Part shown: in pieces, positions 1 to 7,205 of the stretch
How the letters are laid out: the number at the start of each line of letters is the position of its first letter
How positions within the stretch are numbered: the first letter of the stretch is position 1
Assembly: GCA_946415695.1 (NCBI GenBank)
Contig: CAMKTM010000001.1
Location: 1 to 34,891 of the forward strand
Direction: 5' to 3'
Length of the DNA: 34,891 bases
Source of the DNA: an uncultured Prevotellaceae bacterium
Lineage (GTDB): Bacteria > Bacteroidota > Bacteroidia > Bacteroidales > Bacteroidaceae
Notes under the pieces: generated by a model
The model's input: only the letters and a program-made list of their open reading frames with translations
Databases searched by the model: none
Told to the model about the DNA's origin: nothing
Position numbers and translations under genes: made by a program

Positions 1-1
1 C

Positions 2-970
2 GGACGCACATGGTGCAACACCATCTGCCCCGTCGGCACTCTGCTCGGCCTCATCAGCAGGCACGCCTATCTCAAGATGACAATCGATGCCGACAAGTGC
101 AAGAACTGCCACGAGTGCGAACGCAACTGCAAAGCCGCTTGCATCGACCTCGACACGCACACCGTGGACTATTCCCGCTGCGTGGTCTGCGGCAACTGCC
201 TCGAAGATTGCAAGTTCGACGCGATGAAGCTGTCCTCTTGCCCCCTGCCCCCCGCCTCCTCCCCCTCAAAAATGTCTGACGAAGGAAGACGGGCAGCTTT
301 GACCAGTGTTGCCCTCCTCGCCGGAATAGCCGTTGCAAAGGCACAAGCCAAAGTCGAACCAAAGACGACCGACGGCGGACTGGCCGACATCGTCAAAAAG
401 GAAAAGCCGAAGCGCGAGAAACTCATCACGCCTCCGGGCTCGCTCTCCATCCGCAACCTCCGCACGCACTGCACAGCCTGCCAGCTCTGCATCGACGCAT
501 GTCCCAACGACGTGCTGCGCCCCAGCACCAGCCTCGACCGCTTCATGCAGCCCGAGGTCAGCTTCGAGCGCGGCTATTGCCGCCCCGAGTGCACGCGCTG
601 CTCCGAAGTCTGCCCGACGTCCGCCATACAGCCTGTCACCGTGGAACAGAGAACAGCCATCCAAGTCGGCCATGCCGTCTGGACGCGCGACCTCTGCATC
701 CCCGTCAAGGACGGAAAACCCTGCGGACTCTGCTCACGCAAGTGTCCGGCTCAAGCCATACAGATGGTGCCCCTGCAAGCAGGCGTACACCAGGACGGCT
801 GGCGCTGGCGCGATGCCGACGGACAAGAGATCCCGCGCGAGAAGGTGCTGCTCATCCCCGTCGTCAACGAAGAAAAATGCATAGGCTGCGGCGCTTGCGA
901 GAACCTCTGCCCATCAAGCCCCATCAGTGCCATCTACGTGGAAGGACACGAAGTGCATAAGGAGATCTGA
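2..970 (+). CDS. Polyferredoxin-type 4Fe-4S protein, 5' end cut by window
   Basis: The reading frame is open from the window edge and begins GRTWCNTICPVGTLLG, so an ATG at 77 is internal and the true start lies upstream. The CxxxCP motif followed by paired ferredoxin motifs resembles the C-terminal half of NapH/CcoG-like membrane ferredoxins. Visible cysteine groups are CKNCHECERNC, CVVCGNCLEDC, CTACQLCIDAC, a CxxxCxxC group near base 580, CGLCSRKC and CIGCGACENLC, enough for several [4Fe-4S] clusters. A hydrophobic stretch (ALTSVALLAGIAVA, bases 296-337) separates the first pair from the rest and could be a membrane segment or an uncleaved signal. The likely role is electron transfer at or outside the membrane. 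The next gene, 63 bases on, also carries Fe-S motifs and is probably its partner. The exact electron donor and acceptor cannot be told. Confidence 0.85.
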   Translation, partial: GRTWCNTICPVGTLLGLISRHAYLKMTIDADKCKNCHECERNCKAACIDLDTHTVDYSRCVVCGNCLEDCKFDAMKLSSCPLPPASSPSKMSDEGRRAALTSVALLAGIAVAKAQAKVEPKTTDGGLADIVKKEKPKREKLITPPGSLSIRNLRTHCTACQLCIDACPNDVLRPSTSLDRFMQPEVSFERGYCRPECTRCSEVCPTSAIQPVTVEQRTAIQVGHAVWTRDLCIPVKDGKPCGLCSRKCPAQAIQMVPLQAGVHQDGWRWRDADGQEIPREKVLLIPVVNEEKCIGCGACENLCPSSPISAIYVEGHEVHKEI

Positions 971-988
971 CCACCGCTTTAACAGAAA

Positions 989-1032
989 TGCCGTTATATC
1001 GAAACGCTGTTATAACGTAATAACGAAATAAA
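989..1032. repeat. ATAACGAA-type iterated repeat
   Basis: A short AT-rich stretch between two genes contains TTATAACGTAATAACGAAAT and inverted TTATATCGAAA-like pieces. The same ATAACGAAATAA unit recurs at 9364-9420, 20289-20331 and 34762-34891. Here it ends directly against the start codon of the next gene. Confidence 0.6.
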
Positions 1033-1033
1033 A

Positions 1034-2455
1034 ATGAAAATGAAAAAAGATATCACAAGGCGAGACTTCCTTAAAGTCTCAGGCACGACTGCCGCAACGG
1101 CAGCACTCGCTTCCTGCGGCGTACAGAGTGGCGGAGCAGACGGAGAGGTGGACTACATGGGACACCACGAAGGTCCTGTTCCCACCGACAAGATGACCTA
1201 CCGCATCAACCCCAAGCAAGGCGACAAAGTGAGCCTCCTGGGCTACGGCTGGATGCGATTGCCGACAGTGAAGAACGGTAGTGCCCGTACACAAGAGAAC
1301 GCCAACAACGACGCCCTCGACCAAGAGCAGATCAACCGCCTCTGCAAGTATGCCCTCGACCACGGCGTCAACTACTTCGACACATCGCCCGCCTACTGCC
1401 GAGGCAAGAGCGAAGAGAGCCTTGGCATTGCCTTGGCAGCCAGCGGCTACCCGCGCGACAAGTACTTCATCGCCACCAAACTCTCCAACTTCTCCCCCTC
1501 GCAGTACAGCTTCGAAGAAGGCAAAGCCATGTTCGAGCGCAGCCTGGAATACCTCAAGACAGACTACATCGACTACCTCCTCCTGCACAGCATCGGCGGA
1601 GGCGGCATGGGGCCCGTCCATCAGCGTTACCTCGACAACGGCCTCCTTCAGTGGCTCATGGAACAGCGCGAGGCAGGACGCATCCGCAACCTCGGCTTCT
1701 CCTTCCACGGCGACGTGGCCGTCTATGACTGGGCACTGGCACATCACGACGAGTACCACTGGGACTTCGTGCAGATACAGGCCAACTATGTGGATTGGGA
1801 GAACGAAAACGACAAAGGACGTTCGGGCAAGTACCTCTACGAAGAACTCGTCAAGCGGAACATCCCCGTCGTCATCATGGAGCCACTGCTCGGCGGACGT
1901 CTCTCAAAAGTGCCCGACCATGTGGTGGCACACTTCAAGCAGCGCAAACCGGAGGACAGCGTAGCCTCCTGGGCTTTCCGCTACATCGGCTCAAAGCCCG
2001 CAGTGCTCACCGTGCTGAGCGGCATGACGTACATGGAGCATCTGGAGGACAACCTTCGCACATACTCTCCCCTCGAACCACTCACCGAGGAGGAGCAGGA
2101 CTGGCTCGAAAATGAGACGGCAACACTCATCAAAAGCTATCCCACCATCGACTGCAACGACTGCAAGTACTGTATGCCTTGCCCCTATGGCCTCGACATC
2201 CCGGGCATCTTTGTACATTATAATAAATGTGTCAACACAGGCAACGTCCCCGAGAGCCAGCAGGCCAAGAACTATCAGCAGGCACGACGCGCCTTCCTCG
2301 TCGGCTACGACAGAAGTGTGCCTAAGCTTCGCCAGGCAAACCATTGCATAGCATGCCGCGAATGCGTCAGCCACTGCCCGCAGCAAATCGACATCCCTCG
2401 CGAGCTGCAACGCGTTGACGCCTTCGTCGAGAAACTCAAGCAAGGCACACTCTGA
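1034..2455 (+). CDS. Tat-exported aldo/keto reductase with C-terminal Fe-S domain
   Basis: This is a 473-residue oxidoreductase. The N-terminus has a twin-arginine motif (TRRDFLK) and then a lipobox-like LASC, suggesting a folded lipoprotein exported by Tat. The aldo/keto reductase barrel shows the family tetrad: Asp116 and Tyr121 (FDTSPAY), Lys149 (ATKLS) and His185 (LLLHS). A C-terminal ferredoxin-like domain has Cys374/377/380/383 and Cys438/441/444/448. Known relatives form a Fe-S aldo/keto reductase family in anaerobes that often lies beside polyferredoxin genes, as here. The substrate is unknown. A second ATG two codons in is an equally good start. The Tat signal and the partner upstream argue for an extracytoplasmic redox pathway. 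Confidence 0.88.
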   Translation: MKMKKDITRRDFLKVSGTTAATAALASCGVQSGGADGEVDYMGHHEGPVPTDKMTYRINPKQGDKVSLLGYGWMRLPTVKNGSARTQENANNDALDQEQINRLCKYALDHGVNYFDTSPAYCRGKSEESLGIALAASGYPRDKYFIATKLSNFSPSQYSFEEGKAMFERSLEYLKTDYIDYLLLHSIGGGGMGPVHQRYLDNGLLQWLMEQREAGRIRNLGFSFHGDVAVYDWALAHHDEYHWDFVQIQANYVDWENENDKGRSGKYLYEELVKRNIPVVIMEPLLGGRLSKVPDHVVAHFKQRKPEDSVASWAFRYIGSKPAVLTVLSGMTYMEHLEDNLRTYSPLEPLTEEEQDWLENETATLIKSYPTIDCNDCKYCMPCPYGLDIPGIFVHYNKCVNTGNVPESQQAKNYQQARRAFLVGYDRSVPKLRQANHCIACRECVSHCPQQIDIPRELQRVDAFVEKLKQGTL

Positions 2456-2477
2456 AGAGCAGTGCAAATAAAACACC

Positions 2478-2515
2478 AAAAAGGGTGTGCCAGTTTGTCT
2501 TGGCACACCCTTTTT
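2478..2515. terminator. Bidirectional terminator hairpin
   Basis: Perfect 15-base arms (AAAAAGGGTGTGCCA at 2478-2492, TGGCACACCCTTTTT at 2501-2515) enclose an 8-base loop. Each strand reads into a T run, so it can end both the reductase gene from the left and the minus-strand small gene from the right. Confidence 0.9.
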
Positions 2516-2551
2516 GCTCGTAAAGCCAGAGGGTTAATGTCCAATGGCTCG

Positions 2552-2722
2552 TTACCACTCCTCGTCCCAGACGTTGACGTCTTTGTTCTCCTTCGTCAGG
2601 ATTTGGTTGGAGCTTGTGATAGCGTTTGAGCTGCCTTTGTTGATGGTCAGAGACTCTGCCATCATCTGCACTGTGCCGAGCTGAATTGTCAGCGCGACAG
2701 GGGAAAGATATGTCTTTTTCAT
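2552..2722 (-). CDS. Small secreted-type protein ending in VWDEEW (56 aa)
   Basis: The minus-strand frame from ATG at 2722 to TAA at 2552 encodes 56 residues beginning MKKTYLSPVALTIQLG and ending DVNVWDEEW. It follows the large surface-protein gene on the same strand with an 88-base gap and stops before the shared terminator. From memory, Prevotella and Bacteroides genomes hold many such proteins: a MKKtYxxP start, a beta-strand-like VxLxT segment, a glycine/serine-rich middle and a WD-acidic-W tail. Their function is unknown. Good codon structure, the paralogue-like pattern and the terminator position support a real gene. No signal peptidase site is obvious, so its location is uncertain. Confidence 0.7.
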   Translation of the reverse strand: MKKTYLSPVALTIQLGTVQMMAESLTINKGSSNAITSSNQILTKENKDVNVWDEEW

Positions 2723-2810
2723 AATGTAATTTTACGATTTAATAATTTTATATTTTATGATTTGGTCTGCGCAGTGCAATCCTTAAATCTTAAAATCTTG
2801 AAATCTTTAA

Positions 2811-5800
2811 TTACTTCAGTACTTTCTTGCCATTCACGATGTTAATGCCTTTCTGCATCTTATTCAAGCGTTGACCGGCAAGATTGAAGATGACCTCTGA
2901 AGATTCTTCATTCTTCATTCTTAATTCTTCATTTATTCCAGTTGGGTCGTCATCGTCGAAGACGAAGGTCAGGAACTCTTTGACTGCGCTGCCGGTCAAG
3001 TCGAGATAGGCCTTGCCTGCGGGAATGGTGACGCCGGCAACTACGGGATAGAAGCCTACGGCATCTTCAATGATTCCCAGAGCAAAGATGTCTCTGTCTG
3101 CGGGAACAGTGTAGTCTGTAGAGCCGATGAGGATGTTGCCGGTTGTGCTGGCTGTGGCCGTGGTGCTTACCTTATTATAATATGTGCCACTGATTATGAC
3201 AGCTGTGCCGGCAGGAATGTCGTCGATTTCCTCGAGATGTAGGGCGCCTCCGCTGGGCGTAAGCATGCCGATGAATGCCTTCGCATCGCCGTTGTACGAG
3301 CTAAGTGCCCAGTCGTTGTCAGCATCATAGAAGGTAGAGTAACCAGCCGCCCCGACATAGAGCACCTTCTCCCTGCTGCTGTCGAGAACAGGGTTTGCAT
3401 CCGCGCCCGCGCCGATAGTCTGGTACCAGGCAGAGCCAAGCTTGTAGGCAACCTCGCCACTGGCAAGCTGCTCGGCATCGGCCTCTGTTGCCTCACAGGT
3501 CGTAGGTGTTACACCGTCAGAAGGTGCACCGTTTACAGCGCTACCTTGATAGTAGCTATTGACAATGGAGCATTTCGCACTTTTGACTGCTCCGTAAAAC
3601 TGTCCGCTCACATTAGAATCAACGGTGCCGATGGACAGGCAGTTCTCGATGGTAACATCAGTAAGGTTGGCTCCTGCATAGCCAATGATGCCACCACACT
3701 CACCATTTGCCCCATTGTTAGAAATCGCTCCCACTTCATCGAACAAGCAATTGGTAATGGTAAGGTGAGCTCTGCTATCATTATTGACATAACCAACTAT
3801 GCCGCCATAGTTGCCTGTTAACTTTCCGGCATTAAGAGTTCCAGAATATATGCAGTTCTCAATCTTGGTTGTTCCATTGTGAACTTGGCCAACAATGCCA
3901 CCGATACGCTGACCTGCCTTCGTATTAACAAAATTCACAGAACTCTTCACGTTACGGATAGTAGTGGTAGCGTCACGCGTGTAGCCTACAACACCACCGA
4001 ATTGTCCCCAATCGTTGTTGGTAACAGTACCGGCAATGCTAAAGTTCTCAATGAGAGCACCAGAAGTGGTTACACCGAAGAGACCGTGATAAGACTGTGT
4101 CGTGGTGTACTCGAGATTAGTGATAGCATGACCTTGGCCATTGAATTTACCAGCATAAGCAGTGCTAAGGCCATTCGACCAGTCACCGATGGGCTTCGGC
4201 CAAGCTTTTCCTGCCATGTCGATGTCGGCAGTAAGCACAGCGTTTGATGCGGGGTTGCCTGCATTGACGTAGGCAGCAAACCACTTGAGCTGGTTGGGTG
4301 TGCCAATCATGTAGTAGCCTTCAGTAGGTGTTATATAGTCCGATTTGGGATAGCCACAATAAGAACAGATTCCTTCATCCCAGTCGTGATCGCCCGTGAC
4401 TACCTCGTCTGCGTTGCCATAAGAGTAAACGCCTTGGGGAAAGTTAGTGTCGCGGCAGAATGTACCATTCTTATAAACCTGCCCATGACCGCTGCTGTAA
4501 GGAAAGGGATTATTGTCCGTTCCGATAGTTTGATACCAGTCTGTACCTCCGCCGGTGCTGCCATTCAGCAGGTAGCAGAGTTCGCCGCTGGTGAGTTGCT
4601 CATTTGAAATAGTGTTAGAGAATGTAGGTTGAGTACCTTTCTTGCTGTAGCAGTTGGTAAAAGTAGAAGCAGAAGTATTGGTGGCACCATTATCGTAAAC
4701 ATATTTGGCATTGCTTGTTGCGCCTGACACTTCTGCTATGGTCCAACAGTTTTCCATAACCATTGTGGCACTGTTAAACCAGGCAATGATGGCTGCAGCA
4801 CCACCTGCTTTTACCGCTCCACCTGTGATAGTACCGGTAGTCCAGCAGTTCTTGATGGTAATGGTTTGGTCTTCTCCCCATGCTGCACCAATTATTCCGC
4901 CGTCGCGCCGATTGGAACCTGTCACGTTGCCACAGTTCCCCAGGCCCTCAAAGCGGCCACCACCGCCGGAATGCCGGCCTACGAGACCAACCTCTTCAGT
5001 TCCCTGAATAGCACAACTGCTATCGAGCCAGAAATTTTTGAGCGTTACGTTGGCACCTGTGTTGAACATGCCGTATGATGTCGGAGCCGAGTTGTTAATC
5101 AGCTGTAGGTTACTGATTTTGTGTCCTTTCCCGTCGAAAGTGCCTTTGTATGGATTTGCCTGTGTTCCGATAGGGAAGTGGCTGACGTCTGCGCCGTTCA
5201 TGTCAATGTCAGCAGTCAGTTCTGCATCCCAATCAGTTCCTCCGTGATTGATATTTACAGCGAAGTTCACCAAATCGTCATCATCACCAATCTGTACGGG
5301 GCCATCAATGTTAATGTAGGTATCTGCCAAGGTTTTATATACCCTTTTGCTTGTGCTGAATGGCACGGGATTGTTGTCAGTGTCAATCGTTTGGAACCAA
5401 TTTGTTCCGTTAGTGTTCAGCAGGTAGCATACTTCGCCGCTGGCAAGCTCTTTGGCTGTGACAGCATGAGGTGCTTCGCAGTTTGCGGTGTTGCCGCCAA
5501 TGGCGCGTGTGATATTAGAACCCTCTTTAAGGCAGTAGTAATTGTTCTTTACGTTTGATGTCGCATCGCCGTTCCATGTTCCGATGATGGAACCTTTGTT
5601 ACTGCTGTCAGAAGAGACGGTAATCTTTCCGATGGACAGGCAGTTCTGTACACCGCCAAAGCTGGGTTGCTTGCAATAGCCCAAGATGCCTGCGTACCTG
5701 GAGGTTTCGCCGTTGATGGTGCCGCTGAAGATGCAATTGCGGATGGTGCTGTAGCCTGTGTAGCCCATGATGCCTGCCTGACAGTCACCAGTGCCGCTGT

Positions 5801-6356
5801 GTGTCAGCGTGCCGCTGAATTCGCAGCCATCTACGACAATCTTGTCGGTCGTGGCACCATTGTCGCCACCGACAATGCCGCCGGTGTGAGCCTTGAAGTT
5901 CGATACATTGATGGTCATCGAGCTGTGAATGCCTGTAACCTTTGTTGTGCCTGTGGCACAACCTACGACACCGTTCTTCGTGAAGCCGTCGGACGTCAGT
6001 GTTCCGCTGATGCTGAAGTTCTTGACGGTAGCGTTGCTGATGTAGCCGAACAAGCCGTTGTAGTCAGACGTAGCCGTGTACTCGAAGTTCGTGATGGCGT
6101 AGCCTTGGCCGTCGAAGGTGCCGGTGTAAGGATGGGCTTCACTGCCGATGGGTGAAGTCCATGCTTCGTTGTTCAGGTTAATGTCAGTCGTGAGTTCAGC
6201 AAAGGCACCATACTCGCCGCCGTTGACTATTGTGGCGAAATCGCGCAGGTCCTGTGCTGTGCCGATTTGATAGACGCCGTCTGTTTGGTCGAGCGCCCAA
6301 GTGTTGCTTGCCAGGCCTAAGGTCAGGGCAAGGGATAGTAGTAGTTTTTGTTTCAT
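2811..6356 (-). CDS. GLUG-repeat adhesin-like surface protein (1181 aa)
   Basis: A signal peptide (MKQKLLLSLALTLGLASNTWA) opens the protein. The frame extends upstream to 6434, but a promoter -10-like box lies there, so ATG 6356 is preferred. Three similar modules follow (about residues 24-350, 352-650 and 682-980). Each starts with a YxIGTxxxLxxFA segment, then LTADIDMNG, a FDGQGHAITNLEY motif and many GLUG-like GGIIGY...I-NC beta-strand repeats, and ends with LASGEVCYLLN and WYQTIGTDNNP. Such repeats are known from secreted bacterial adhesins and peptidases and are predicted to form beta-helices. The C-terminus has the Bacteroidales tag-like IFNLAGQRLNKMQKGINIVN ending in KKVLK. Base composition looks less GC-rich than neighbouring genes. 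Residues about 1141-1152 (EELRMKNEE) come from an inserted DNA repeat. The ligand is unknown. Confidence 0.85.
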   Translation of the reverse strand: MKQKLLLSLALTLGLASNTWALDQTDGVYQIGTAQDLRDFATIVNGGEYGAFAELTTDINLNNEAWTSPIGSEAHPYTGTFDGQGYAITNFEYTATSDYNGLFGYISNATVKNFSISGTLTSDGFTKNGVVGCATGTTKVTGIHSSMTINVSNFKAHTGGIVGGDNGATTDKIVVDGCEFSGTLTHSGTGDCQAGIMGYTGYSTIRNCIFSGTINGETSRYAGILGYCKQPSFGGVQNCLSIGKITVSSDSSNKGSIIGTWNGDATSNVKNNYYCLKEGSNITRAIGGNTANCEAPHAVTAKELASGEVCYLLNTNGTNWFQTIDTDNNPVPFSTSKRVYKTLADTYINIDGPVQIGDDDDLVNFAVNINHGGTDWDAELTADIDMNGADVSHFPIGTQANPYKGTFDGKGHKISNLQLINNSAPTSYGMFNTGANVTLKNFWLDSSCAIQGTEEVGLVGRHSGGGGRFEGLGNCGNVTGSNRRDGGIIGAAWGEDQTITIKNCWTTGTITGGAVKAGGAAAIIAWFNSATMVMENCWTIAEVSGATSNAKYVYDNGATNTSASTFTNCYSKKGTQPTFSNTISNEQLTSGELCYLLNGSTGGGTDWYQTIGTDNNPFPYSSGHGQVYKNGTFCRDTNFPQGVYSYGNADEVVTGDHDWDEGICSYCGYPKSDYITPTEGYYMIGTPNQLKWFAAYVNAGNPASNAVLTADIDMAGKAWPKPIGDWSNGLSTAYAGKFNGQGHAITNLEYTTTQSYHGLFGVTTSGALIENFSIAGTVTNNDWGQFGGVVGYTRDATTTIRNVKSSVNFVNTKAGQRIGGIVGQVHNGTTKIENCIYSGTLNAGKLTGNYGGIVGYVNNDSRAHLTITNCLFDEVGAISNNGANGECGGIIGYAGANLTDVTIENCLSIGTVDSNVSGQFYGAVKSAKCSIVNSYYQGSAVNGAPSDGVTPTTCEATEADAEQLASGEVAYKLGSAWYQTIGAGADANPVLDSSREKVLYVGAAGYSTFYDADNDWALSSYNGDAKAFIGMLTPSGGALHLEEIDDIPAGTAVIISGTYYNKVSTTATASTTGNILIGSTDYTVPADRDIFALGIIEDAVGFYPVVAGVTIPAGKAYLDLTGSAVKEFLTFVFDDDDPTGINEELRMKNEESSEVIFNLAGQRLNKMQKGINIVNGKKVLK
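2903..2934. repeat. TTCTTCA/TTAATTC iterated repeat inside a gene
   Basis: An in-frame run of TTCATTCTTCATTCTTAATT-type units lies in the 3' part of the GLUG gene, just before the C-terminal tag. Matching units occur between genes at 14973-15030, 18128-18270 and 31541-31685. Confidence 0.8.
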
Positions 6357-6433
6357 GTTAGTTGTTTGTTTTAGTGTGTTTTTTAGTTTTTGCGTTTCAA
6401 TATAGATACTTGCGCATGTACGCTTTATCGACA

Positions 6434-6441
6434 CAAAATTA
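6434..6441 (-). promoter_or_regulatory. Bacteroidetes -7 box (TAATTTTG) for the GLUG gene
   Basis: TAATTTTG on the minus strand matches TAnnTTTG, about 78 bases before the start codon at 6356. No TTTG element stands at the usual distance, so this is moderate evidence. It covers the alternative start at 6434, which argues for the downstream start. Confidence 0.45.
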
Positions 6442-6556
6442 TAAAATTTAATAATGTGGACGTGAGGAGAAGTTATAAATAATGTTAATTCTGTGGGGTT
6501 TTGGGCGAAAAGGTGCGATTTTTGGTGCTTTCCGCCTGAAAATGATGGTTTTTGCA

Positions 6557-6569
6557 GGGGGGGGGGGGG
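6557..6569 (+). repeat. Poly-G tract (G13)
   Basis: Thirteen consecutive G bases lie in the divergent intergenic region, about 115 bases upstream of the minus-strand -7 box. Tracts of this length are prone to slippage. It is not within a credible coding frame. Confidence 0.9.
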
Positions 6570-7141
6570 AAGGTTGGGAAATGGAAGTCATGGTGTATTC
6601 TGAACAGTCGGAGTGTTCTGAATAACCTGAAGAATTGGAGTAATCTGAGTGATTGGAGGCGTTCGTGCTTTATGTACGACATGGCTATTTTCTTGGTCGA
6701 GCGGTTCTTTTTGTCAAGTTTTTTCGTGATGAGACGCTTCCTGACGGTGCGTTTTTGCGTTTTTGATGTGTGGAGGCCAAAAACGTGGGAAAAGGACTTA
6801 AAATTAAACTGTGCTGATAGTCAAGCGGTTAGAAGGAATTGTTTGGAGGGGCGATGTTAAGAAAGTGTTAGGACGGCATGGCATGCCGTCATACGGGACA
6901 AAGTTTGGGGGGATTTTGGGCGGGGGGTGACGATGAAAACGACAGGGGGAATTTTCAAACAAGGCGTGCCTCGTTGGCAATAAGAGCGTGCCTTTATGGA
7001 AAACGAGGCTCGGGGAGTGGTGCATGAAGCTGCGCCTGGTTTGGTTTTTCTGTAAAGATTTTTCGCAGAATTTCGCTGGCGGCCAGGTGACTGATGTTTA
7101 TTAAGAAATTCTTTGTGCCGTGAAGAATTTCTGCCGCAGGC

Positions 7142-7172
7142 TTGGGGGTTTCGCATTTTTTGTGTAATTTTG
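7142..7172 (+). promoter_or_regulatory. Promoter of the mannosidase operon
   Basis: TTG at 7142-7144, 20 bases, then TAATTTTG at 7165-7172, matching the Bacteroidetes TTTG/TAnnTTTG promoter. Expected transcription start is about 7179, giving a leader of roughly 27 bases to the ATG at 7206. Confidence 0.6.
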
Positions 7173-7205
7173 TGCCCACGAACTTTCAACTTAATTATAT
7201 AGACG

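Larger units (their letters stand above)
6357..7205. other. 849-base intergenic region without a convincing gene
   Basis: This gap lies between two divergent genes. The open frames here have low-complexity products and no recognisable family. It holds a run of 13 G (6557-6569), a stretch of loosely repeated GAGTGTTCTGAAT/AGTAATCTGAGTG units (6598-6660), a short palindrome (GACGGCATG and its complement, 6872-6890) and the two outward promoters at its ends. Nothing else is supported. Confidence 0.6.

Noticed and set aside
77..970. Start of the first ferredoxin gene at ATG 77
   Set aside because: The frame stays open to the window edge and the upstream residues hold a conserved CxxxCP motif, so the gene is cut by the window.
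2811..6356. Phage tail fibre or contractile injection component
   Set aside because: The repeats are GLUG-type with a Bacteroidales signal peptide and C-terminal tag, and there are no neighbouring phage genes.
6552..6860. 102-codon plus-strand open frame in the 6.4-7.2 kb gap
   Set aside because: It begins in the poly-G tract and runs through loosely iterated sequence. No homology-like pattern and no promoter of its own.
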